Assembly (NCBI GenBank): GCA_035620975.1 | Contig: DASPFV010000043.1 | Location: 1-35,378, forward strand | Direction: 5' to 3' | Source of the DNA: DASPFV01 sp035620975 | Lineage (GTDB): Bacteria > Acidobacteriota > Vicinamibacteria > Vicinamibacterales > 2-12-FULL-66-21 | DNA: 35,378 bases | Shown here: piece after piece, positions 7,660 to 14,187 of the stretch | How the letters are laid out: each line of letters opens with the position of its first letter | Position numbering within the stretch: the stretch's first letter is position 1 | The notes under the pieces: generated by a model | What the model was told of the DNA's origin: nothing | The model's database searches: none | The model's input: only the letters and a program-made list of their open reading frames with translations | Position numbers and translations under genes: made by a program

Positions 7660-8169
7660 TCAGGACTTCACCGTCAGTTCCCGCGTCATTTCGACCATCG
7701 TGTTCCGGAATCCGAGGCGCGCGAACAGATCACGCGCGCGGGTGTTGAGCGCCGCCGTCCAGAGCAGCACGCGGAGCATTCCCCGGTCGCGCAGCCACGC
7801 GACCGCCGCGTCCACGAGGGCGGCGCCGATGCCCAGCCCCCGGGCCGGATCGTCCACGACGACGTCGTGAATGTATCCGGCCTCGTCACGGAGCTCCTGC
7901 CACGATTGCGCCTCGACTGCCGCGTAGACGTAGCCGGCCACGCGGCCATCCACCTCCGCAACGAGGAGGATGGCGTCGGGATTGGACAGCTGGGTGCCGA
8001 GAAACCGGGCGTAGCCATCCTCGATGCCGGCCGGGTGCATGAAGCGCTCGCGGTCGAAGGCGTAGTGTGCTTCGACCATCTGCGCACCGAGCCGGCCGAG
8101 CGCCGGCAGATCTGCGCGCGTCGCCTCGCGAATGGTCCAGGATCCCGCTCCAGAGGCATTCATCGTCAT
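7660..8169 (-). CDS. GNAT-family N-acetyltransferase
   Basis: A 169-residue acetyl-CoA-dependent N-acetyltransferase. It begins 'TIREATRADLPALGRLGAQMVEAHY', the usual first strand and helix, and has the acetyl-CoA pyrophosphate-binding motif A near residues 106-122 ('VVVDDPARGLGIGAALV', the Q/RxxGxG/A loop). It ends with a motif-B region ('LWTAALNTRARDLFARLGFRNT') including the conserved N and the 'LGF' turn. The length is standard for the family. The first of two near ATGs (8169, 8163) is used; a weak GGGACGA lies upstream, and TACACT (minus strand, 8188-8193) could be a -10 element. The substrate cannot be predicted. Confidence 0.88.
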   Translation of the reverse strand: MTMNASGAGSWTIREATRADLPALGRLGAQMVEAHYAFDRERFMHPAGIEDGYARFLGTQLSNPDAILLVAEVDGRVAGYVYAAVEAQSWQELRDEAGYIHDVVVDDPARGLGIGAALVDAAVAWLRDRGMLRVLLWTAALNTRARDLFARLGFRNTMVEMTRELTVKS

Positions 8170-8291
8170 TGGTCGTTCGTCCCGAGCAGTGTAGTGCGAA
8201 CGCGGCCCTGGCCCTCCGCTACGCGCGACGCACGGAACTGAAGCTGCGCGCGGCTGATCGGATCTTCACGGATCTACTCCGGTCGCGCGCA

Positions 8292-8320
8292 CTGACAAAG
8301 CTGTATTTTTCTTTCATATC
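8292..8320 (+). promoter_or_regulatory. Possible sigma-70-type promoter for the pseudokinase-PEGA gene
   Basis: CTGACA (8292-8297) is separated by 17 nt from CATATC (8315-8320), inside the only AT-rich patch (about 8300-8320) of the 277-nt intergenic region. It would leave a leader of about 120 nt before the ATG at 8447. A GGAGG at 8420-8424 is too far from the ATG (22 nt) to be an ordinary ribosome site. The match is moderate, so this is a candidate only. Confidence 0.3.
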
Positions 8321-8446
8321 TGTAAGTCGCTTCGCTCTCGTTCGTCTGCCGTCCGGATGTCGTCGACGTGCTCGCGTTACTGATCTGGCACGATCTGTCG
8401 AAGGTCGGACCACTGGAACGGAGGTTGCGACCGCGCGCGGGCGTCG

Positions 8447-10570
8447 ATGACGAACGCCACGCTCTGCACAAATCGGCACGAAACGCCCTTGTACCGCGAC
8501 GGGCTGGGCGAGCGGACGCTCGCGGCCGGCGGGCCCGGGGCGCTGATGCAGATCGTGTACGTGGCCCCGGCGTTCGCGACGGCCCCGGGTTTCGAGCGCG
8601 CACTTCGCGGGCAGTGGGCGTCGCTGGACGGCTTCCGGCATCCGGCGTTCCCCGTGGTGCGCAGCATCGAGCGTGTCCGGATACCCAAGCTTGGGCTTTC
8701 GGTGATCGTCGATCACGTCGAGGGCATGCGGCTGTCCGACCTGCTCACGGTCGCGCGCCGGGAGCAGATCACGATCGAGATCAGCACCGTCCTCTGCCTG
8801 CTGCGCCAGGTGGTCCCGGCCGTCGCCCTCCTGCACGGGCACGCGCGCGGCCTCGCGCACGGGCTCGTCTCGCCCGATCGGCTCGTCGTCACGCCGCAGA
8901 GCCGCGTCGTCGTGATCGACCACGTGTTCGGCAGCGCGGTCGAGACACTCGGGTTCGACTCGAATCGGCTCTGGCGCGAGCTCCGGATCGCCAGTGCGCC
9001 GGCCGCCGGTCCCGCGCGCCTGGATCAGCGCGCCGACGTCATGAACCTCGGGCTGGTTGCGCTGAGGCTCCTGCTGGGGCGCTCGCTGGACGACGACCAG
9101 CTTCCCGAGGCGCTCCCGCCGCTGCTGGACGAAGCGCGCGAACGATCCGCAATGGGGTACGAGCGGCCGCTGTCGCCGCAGTTGCGGGAGTGGCTGTCGC
9201 GCGCCCTGCAGCTCGAAGGCGTGCGTGCCTTCTCGACGGCGATCGAAGCAGCGTGGGCGCTGAGCGCCATTGCCGCGAATACGGCGCTCTACGTTTCCGA
9301 TCCCATCTCCCTGGAAATGTTCCTCGCGCGCTGCGCCGCAGCGCACCGGGAGCCCGTGCCTCGCGCGCCCGCCTCCCGCCCTGTCGTCGCCATACGCCGG
9401 TCCGCCGTCCTCGACGCCCCGCCGATCGTCCCGGACGCGCCGATCGTCCCGGACGCGGCGTCCGCGCCGGCGGCCGATGCCATCGACTGGGATTCGATCA
9501 TCGGGCCGAAGCTGCCGGCCGTGGCCACGGCCAACGACATCAGCGCGCTGTTCGCCGAGTCGGGGCCGCCCGCGTCGAATGCCCCGCCGGTTCCCGTCGA
9601 TCCCGACAGCGACACGCCGTTCGCCATGCCCGCGCTGCCGCCTGTCCCCGAGCCAGCCGCCTGGCGTCGCGCGTCCTGGGCGCATCACGGGGTCCGTCTG
9701 CGCCAGCGCGCCGTCGGAGCCGTGGTGGCCGCCGTAGTGCTTCTCGGAGGCGGGGGCTATCTCACGCGCTATCTGCGCACCGATGTCGCGGCTGATTCCT
9801 CGCACGGCACGCTGGTGGTCCAGTCCACGCCGGAGCGGCTGCTGGTCCTGGTCGACGGCGAGGATCACGGCACGACGCCGGTGCGGCTCTCGGTGCCGGC
9901 CGGTGACCACACGCTCGAAGTGCGGGGGCCATCGGGCGCCCGCCGCGTGCCGTTCACGATGGCGCCCGGAGGCGAGGTCGGCCACCATCTCGAGTTCGCC
10001 GCCACCGCGTCGCCACCCGCCCCGGAGCCTGGCGCACGCGCGCCGCGGGCGATCGAGCACACTTCGGGCTCTGGAGCGGCGCCGGCCGCCCCGGCGGCGT
10101 CAATCGAGCGGGTGCCCGCACCTGCCACGCGGCCGCCCGTTACGGCAGCGGGGCCGCCGTCGGGTTGGCTGACGATCCGTTCGGCCATCCCTGTCGAAGT
10201 TCGTGCGGGCAGGCGCGTGCTCGGGACGAGCGACGACGCGCGGATCCGGGTGCCGGCCGGCCGGCACGAGATCTTCCTGTCCAACGATCAACTCGGCTAC
10301 CGCGAGGGCCGCGTCATCCACGTCGGCGCGGGGAAAGTCGTGAGCCTCAGCGTGGAGCCGCCCATGGGAGCAGTTCACATCAACGCGTCCCCGTGGGCCG
10401 AGGTGTGGATCGACGGCAGGCGGATCGGCGAGACGCCGCTCGGCAACGTCGCCGTTCCGGTTGGCCGGCACGACATCGAGCTGCGCCACCCGGAGCTCGG
10501 GACGAGGCGCCACTCCATCCGGGTGACGGCCGGCGAACCCGTCCGACTCGCAGTGGATCTGAAGCGATGA
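8447..10570 (+). CDS. Membrane pseudokinase with three PEGA domains
   Basis: A 707-residue single-pass protein. Residues about 15-280 resemble a serine/threonine-kinase fold, but the active site is lost: the loop that should read HRDLKPEN is HGLVSPDR (from H138), so the catalytic Asp, the Lys and the Asn are missing; there is no clear ATP-binding Lys, and DFG reads DHV. A Pro/Ala-rich linker (about 300-410) contains a duplicated PIVPDA. A membrane helix lies at about 423-445. Three PEGA-type beta domains follow outside (about 454-520, 573-636, 640-707), each with the 'V-x-IDG-x-x-x-G-x-TP ... V-P-A-G-x-H' pattern. The gene shares ATGA with the lipoprotein downstream. It may bridge a cytoplasmic signal or scaffold to the envelope; that role is inference. 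Confidence 0.8.
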   Translation: MTNATLCTNRHETPLYRDGLGERTLAAGGPGALMQIVYVAPAFATAPGFERALRGQWASLDGFRHPAFPVVRSIERVRIPKLGLSVIVDHVEGMRLSDLLTVARREQITIEISTVLCLLRQVVPAVALLHGHARGLAHGLVSPDRLVVTPQSRVVVIDHVFGSAVETLGFDSNRLWRELRIASAPAAGPARLDQRADVMNLGLVALRLLLGRSLDDDQLPEALPPLLDEARERSAMGYERPLSPQLREWLSRALQLEGVRAFSTAIEAAWALSAIAANTALYVSDPISLEMFLARCAAAHREPVPRAPASRPVVAIRRSAVLDAPPIVPDAPIVPDAASAPAADAIDWDSIIGPKLPAVATANDISALFAESGPPASNAPPVPVDPDSDTPFAMPALPPVPEPAAWRRASWAHHGVRLRQRAVGAVVAAVVLLGGGGYLTRYLRTDVAADSSHGTLVVQSTPERLLVLVDGEDHGTTPVRLSVPAGDHTLEVRGPSGARRVPFTMAPGGEVGHHLEFAATASPPAPEPGARAPRAIEHTSGSGAAPAAPAASIERVPAPATRPPVTAAGPPSGWLTIRSAIPVEVRAGRRVLGTSDDARIRVPAGRHEIFLSNDQLGYREGRVIHVGAGKVVSLSVEPPMGAVHINASPWAEVWIDGRRIGETPLGNVAVPVGRHDIELRHPELGTRRHSIRVTAGEPVRLAVDLKR
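9422..9457 (+). repeat. Perfect in-frame 18-bp tandem duplication
   Basis: CCGATCGTCCCGGACGCG occurs twice back to back (9422-9439 and 9440-9457), encoding PIVPDA-PIVPDA in the flexible linker of the pseudokinase-PEGA protein. Perfect identity suggests a recent duplication or slippage event, and the unit keeps the reading frame. Confidence 0.9.
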
Positions 10571-11214
10571 GGCCATCACCCATCCTCGTGCTCTCCACCG
10601 TGCTCTGTCTGGGCGCGTGTTCGACCGCCCGGGACGGCGCGCGTGAGCACATCCGGCCGACCTACGACAAGGCCACGGGCAAGCTCACCGAGCTGGCCTT
10701 CGACGCCGACCGGAACGGCCGGATCGAGACCTGGACCGAGATGAACGGCAACAAGCCGGTCCGGTCCCGAATCGACCGGAACGAGGACGGCCGGATCGAT
10801 CGCTGGGAGTACTTCGACGGCGACGGAAACCTGGTCAAGGTGGGCTTCTCGCGCAAGGACAGCGGCACGCCCGATGCGTGGGCGTTCGCGGAGCGGGACG
10901 GCACGGTCAGCCGGGTCGAGATTTCGTCGGTCGGTGATGAGACTCGCATCGATCGCCGGGAGTACTACGGGGCCTCGCCCGGCGGATCCGACGCGGCCCG
11001 GCAGCTCTCGCGAGCCGAGGAGGATACGGACCGGAACGGCCGGGCCGACAAGTGGGAGACGTACGAGAAGGGCGCACTGCGCACGGTCGCGTTCGACGAG
11101 AACGGCGACGGCGTGCCCGATCGGCGCCTCACGTACGAAGGAACGTCACTCGCGTGGATCGAATCCCGGCCGGATGCGGCCGGGCGCTTTGCGACCCGTA
11201 TACGTGCCAATTGA
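10567..11214 (+). CDS. Lipoprotein with EF-hand-like acidic repeats
   Basis: A 215-residue lipoprotein. The signal sequence ends in a lipobox 'LGAC' (Cys at about residue 18). The mature part has repeated calcium-loop-like motifs: DADRNGRIETW, DRNEDGRIDRW, DTDRNGRADKW and DENGDGVPDRR, each followed by a beta-like stretch of about 20 residues. This is the spacing of dockerin or type-3-like D-x-D-x-D/N-G calcium sites rather than paired helical EF hands. The start ATG overlaps the stop of the pseudokinase-PEGA gene (ATGA), so the two are translationally coupled and probably work together at the envelope. There is no Asp at the +2 position, so outer-membrane sorting is likely. Calcium binding is inferred from the motif. 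Confidence 0.75.
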   Translation: MRPSPILVLSTVLCLGACSTARDGAREHIRPTYDKATGKLTELAFDADRNGRIETWTEMNGNKPVRSRIDRNEDGRIDRWEYFDGDGNLVKVGFSRKDSGTPDAWAFAERDGTVSRVEISSVGDETRIDRREYYGASPGGSDAARQLSRAEEDTDRNGRADKWETYEKGALRTVAFDENGDGVPDRRLTYEGTSLAWIESRPDAAGRFATRIRAN

Positions 11215-11293
11215 ACCGCGCGCCGCTCGGACCGGATCGTTCACTGACCTCACCGGGGTGTCCCGGAGCGGGTTTTCCACTGGAGCCATGGAC

Positions 11294-11785
11294 ATGAGGA
11301 CCTTTGTACGGATGTTGTTGGTAGTGACGCTGATTGCAGGTGGGCTGCCCATGGCTGCCGCCGCGGGGCCGTCGCCGGCGAGCACGCTGAACGGCTACGC
11401 CTACACGACCGACCTCAAACCGCTGCCGAACGTCAGGGTGCAGGTGCGCGATCTCCAGACAGGAGCCATGGTCCAGTCGACGATGAGCGGCGTCAACGGC
11501 GAGTACGCCTTCAACATCCTGGAGCCGGGCGTCTACATCGTCGAGCTCGTGAACTCCGAGGGGCGCATCCTGGGGATGAGCGCGCCATTCCGCATGGACC
11601 CGGGCGTCACCCACACGATGTCGGTCGTGATGGTGGGCGACGGGGCCGTGGCGACCGGCGGCAACTCGGGGCTGAGCCTGTTCGGCATGGGGCCGACTGC
11701 CACGCTGGCCGTGCTCGGCGCCGCCGGAGCGGCGGGGGTGACGGCGATCGTCACGACCAGAGAGGACGCGAGCCCCTCGCGATGA
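11294..11785 (+). CDS. Secreted Cna-B/carboxypeptidase-regulatory-like domain protein
   Basis: A 163-residue exported protein. A signal peptide (about 1-24, ending near AAAAG) precedes one carboxypeptidase-regulatory-like beta domain (about 30-110): 'LNGYAYTTDLKPLPNVRVQVRD' then 'GVNGEYAFNILEPGVYIVELV' is the classical G-x-Y-x-F-x-x-L-x-P-G-x-Y pattern. A Gly/Ala-rich hydrophobic segment (about 132-152) and a short charged tail end the protein and could anchor it in a membrane. The ATG at 11294 is preferred to one at 11288, because GGAG lies 8 nt upstream of the former and only 2 nt from the latter. It lies 79 nt downstream of the lipoprotein gene. Function unknown; possibly a surface-polymer-associated protein. 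Confidence 0.7.
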   Translation: MRTFVRMLLVVTLIAGGLPMAAAAGPSPASTLNGYAYTTDLKPLPNVRVQVRDLQTGAMVQSTMSGVNGEYAFNILEPGVYIVELVNSEGRILGMSAPFRMDPGVTHTMSVVMVGDGAVATGGNSGLSLFGMGPTATLAVLGAAGAAGVTAIVTTREDASPSR

Positions 11786-11804
11786 CGGTCGGCTCAAGGC
11801 TTCA

Positions 11805-11847
11805 GGCTCAGGGCTGCGGCAAACGCCCGGAGCCGACGCCCTGAGCC
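11805..11847 (+). terminator. Long-range inverted repeat after the Cna-B-like gene
   Basis: GGCTCAGGGC (11805-11814) pairs perfectly with GCCCTGAGCC (11838-11847) around a 23-nt segment that can itself pair (CGGC with GCCG). It starts 20 nt after the stop at 11785. No U-tract follows. It could separate the upstream cluster from the exopolysaccharide operon or act in its leader. Confidence 0.4.
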
Positions 11848-11953
11848 AGCGACGATCGATGCTCGCGGGTGCGCAGTTCCACCCCCTGTTTTCCGTCGGT
11901 GCGATGACGCCCGCGAGCCATTCATCCGATAGCCGGTACGCGTTTTCCCGCGC

Positions 11954-11978
11954 GCACGATCGGGACGCGCGATCGTGC
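11954..11978 (+). repeat. 9-bp inverted repeat upstream of the exopolysaccharide operon
   Basis: GCACGATCG (11954-11962) and CGATCGTGC (11970-11978) are perfect inverted copies around a 7-nt spacer (GGACGCG), 62 nt before the start codon at 12041. The dyad is compatible with a dimeric regulator operator or a leader hairpin. I cannot tell which; no clear -35/-10 pair is visible beside it. Confidence 0.5.
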
Positions 11979-12040
11979 CGCCCGACGTGCGCCGGTCTGC
12001 GTCGGACGATACCTGTCCCGTACTGAAGTCGAAGTCGACC

Positions 12041-13264
12041 ATGACCAGAATTCTCTGCCTTTTGCTCGGTCTCGCCATTCCGGCCGTCGCGGTCGCGCAG
12101 CCGCTGACGTCCGACCAGATCAGCGACGTGCGCGCCAACGCCCGGGGGCACATCGGCCCCTTCTACTTCACACCGACCGTGGCGCTGAAGGAGCTCGGAG
12201 TCGACAACAACGTCTTCAACTCGGCCGGTGAGCCCGAATCCGACTTCACGTTCACCGTCATGCCGGGCCTGAACGTCTGGGTGCCCGTGGCCCGGCGCGC
12301 CTTGCTGTCCTCCAAGCTCGGCACCGATCTGGTCTGGTACTCCGAATTCGCGTCGGAACGCTCCATCGATCCCCAGGGATCCGGCCGCGGCGAGGTGTAC
12401 CTGAATCGCATCACCCTGTTCGCCGAGGCGGCCTACCTCAACACGCGACAGCGGCCCAACTACGAGATCGATATCCGGTCGCGCCGCACCGAGGAGTCGG
12501 CGCTCGCGGGCGTCCAGGTTGCCATCACGCCGGCGTTCTGGATCGAAGTCGCCGGCCGCCGCTGGCGCGCCCGGTACGAGGACGACGCGGAGTTCGATGG
12601 CACGAGCCTCCAGCGCACGCTGAACCGTGACACGGACGAGATCCGCGTGACCGCGCGGCATCGTCTGTCGCCGCTGACGACCCTGGCGGTCCGGTCCGAG
12701 CTGCTGCAGGACCGGTTCGAGTTCTCGCCGGGGCGCGACTCCAGGAGCTATCGCATCATGCCCGGCGTCGAATTCAAGCCGCAGGCCCTGCTGAGCGGCT
12801 CGGCCTACGTGGGTTACCGGCAGTTCACGCCCGACCATCCCGCGCTGCTCCCGGATTTCAGCGGGCTGGTCGGCCAGCTGGGGCTCTCGTACACGCTGCT
12901 GGGGGCGACCGTCTTCGGCGTCAGCTACACGCGGGACCTCTCGTATTCGTACGAGGTGGAGCGCCCGTTCTTCGTCGACACGTCCATAGGCGCGTCCGTC
13001 CGGCGTGCCCTGGGCGCCCGGTTCGACGTGCTCGTGTCGGCCGATCGGCATGAATACGAGTACCAGGAAGCGGTCCTGCTCGAGCCCGCGATCGGGCCAC
13101 GACTGGATGTCACGTGGAGCTACGCCGGGAGTCTCGGATACCGGATCGGCCGGACGGGCCGGGTCGGGTTCGGCGTCTCGTACTGGCAGCGCGAGTCGTC
13201 GAGGGATCCGGCGTACGGCTACGAGAGCGTCCGGCTCTTCACCACGGCTTCTTACGGCTTCTGA
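12041..13264 (+). CDS. Outer-membrane beta-barrel protein of the exopolysaccharide exit
   Basis: A 407-residue outer-membrane protein. A signal peptide (about 1-20, ending AVA) is followed by alternating amphipathic strands with frequent aromatic girdles, and the last residue is Phe ('FTTASYGF'), the usual signal for insertion by the BAM machinery. The length suits a barrel of about 16-18 strands. The frame is open further upstream, but the start at 12041 places the signal peptide at the N-terminus. It is the first gene of the operon and ends 2 nt before the Wza-like gene. Barrels in this position (for example the Wzp proteins of Myxococcus xanthus) act with Wza-like proteins lacking an outer-membrane helix. 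That partnership is inferred from context; a general porin is the alternative. Confidence 0.78.
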   Translation: MTRILCLLLGLAIPAVAVAQPLTSDQISDVRANARGHIGPFYFTPTVALKELGVDNNVFNSAGEPESDFTFTVMPGLNVWVPVARRALLSSKLGTDLVWYSEFASERSIDPQGSGRGEVYLNRITLFAEAAYLNTRQRPNYEIDIRSRRTEESALAGVQVAITPAFWIEVAGRRWRARYEDDAEFDGTSLQRTLNRDTDEIRVTARHRLSPLTTLAVRSELLQDRFEFSPGRDSRSYRIMPGVEFKPQALLSGSAYVGYRQFTPDHPALLPDFSGLVGQLGLSYTLLGATVFGVSYTRDLSYSYEVERPFFVDTSIGASVRRALGARFDVLVSADRHEYEYQEAVLLEPAIGPRLDVTWSYAGSLGYRIGRTGRVGFGVSYWQRESSRDPAYGYESVRLFTTASYGF

Positions 13265-13266
13265 CG

Positions 13267-14148
13267 ATGCACATGGTCAGCCACGTTGCGAGCGGACGGC
13301 GGGGGATCGGAGTCAGGCTGGCGCGCCGCAGCCGATGGTCAGCCGCCTGCGCGGTCGCGGCCCTCGTCGCCCTCTCCGGGACGGTCACGGCGCAGTCCGC
13401 CGGCGATTACGTGATTGGCCCCCAGGACGTGCTCACGATCCAGGTGTTCGACCAGGCCGACCTCGGCGGCAAGTACAGCGTCGAATCGGACGGGACGTTC
13501 ACCTTTCCACTGATCGGCCGTGTCCGGGCGGGCGGGCTCACGCTGCGGGGGTTCGAGGCGGAGCTCAAGGCGAAGCTGGCCGACGGCTACTTCCGCAATC
13601 CGCAGGTCACCGTCGCGGTCGAGCAGTATCGCAGCCAGCGCGTGTTCGTGATGGGCGAGGTGCGCCAGCCGGGGCCCGTTCCGCTCACCGGCGGCATGAC
13701 GCTCATCGAGGCGCTCGCGCGGGCCGGTTCGACGCTGCCCACGGCCTCGGGCGAGGTCGCCGTCGTGCGGGCCCGCGTCCGGTCCGAGGGGCCCCGCACG
13801 CCGGGCGAAGCATCGGGCAGCGAGGTGTTCCGCGCCAGCATCCGGGATCTCGAAGGCGGCGAGCTCTCGCAGAACCTCGAGCTGCGCGACGGCGACACGG
13901 TGTTCGTCCCGCGCGCCGAGACCGTCTACGTCTTCGGGCACGTGAAGAACCCTGGCGCCTACGGGATCCAGGCGAACACCACCGTCCTGCAGGCGCTGTC
14001 GCTCGCCGGCGGCGTCAACGAGCATGGCGCGATGAACCGCATCCGCGTGATGCGGCTCGAGGACGGCCAGAAGCGCGAGCTCAAGGTGAAGCTCTCCGAT
14101 CCCGTTCGTCCGGGCGACACCATCGTCGTGCCGCAGCGGTACTTCTGA
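13267..14148 (+). CDS. Short Wza-like polysaccharide export (OPX/SLBB) protein
   Basis: A 293-residue periplasmic export protein. A hydrophobic signal segment (about 26-42) is followed by a Poly_export domain (about 47-125, starting 'YVIGPQDVLTIQVFDQADLGG') and two SLBB beta-grasp domains (about 126-200 with 'RVFVMGEVRQPGPVPL', and about 218-285 with 'TVYVFGHVKNPGAYGI'). Unlike Escherichia coli Wza there is no convincing lipobox Cys and no C-terminal amphipathic helix: the chain stops at the end of the second SLBB domain. It therefore probably needs a separate outer-membrane pore, and the preceding beta-barrel gene is the obvious candidate. It is followed 39 nt later by the Wzc-like kinase, its usual inner-membrane partner. 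Confidence 0.87.
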   Translation: MHMVSHVASGRRGIGVRLARRSRWSAACAVAALVALSGTVTAQSAGDYVIGPQDVLTIQVFDQADLGGKYSVESDGTFTFPLIGRVRAGGLTLRGFEAELKAKLADGYFRNPQVTVAVEQYRSQRVFVMGEVRQPGPVPLTGGMTLIEALARAGSTLPTASGEVAVVRARVRSEGPRTPGEASGSEVFRASIRDLEGGELSQNLELRDGDTVFVPRAETVYVFGHVKNPGAYGIQANTTVLQALSLAGGVNEHGAMNRIRVMRLEDGQKRELKVKLSDPVRPGDTIVVPQRYF

Positions 14149-14187
14149 AGCGATGCGAGCTTGCACCCGTCCTGGAGAGGGGACCCG

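Noticed and set aside
8386..8400. TGGCACG upstream of the pseudokinase-PEGA gene as a sigma-54 promoter
   Set aside because: The -24 part is perfect, but the -12 part reads GTCG instead of TTGC, so the essential GC pair is missing.
697..11785. PEP-CTERM or similar C-terminal sorting signal in the secreted proteins
   Set aside because: No PEP motif with following helix and Arg cluster is present at the end of the proteins encoded at 697-2478 or 11294-11785, and no exosortase gene is seen.
14161..14187. TTG start for the Wzc-like kinase
   Set aside because: The ATG at 14188 has a good ribosome site (GGAGAGG), which lies inside the longer version.
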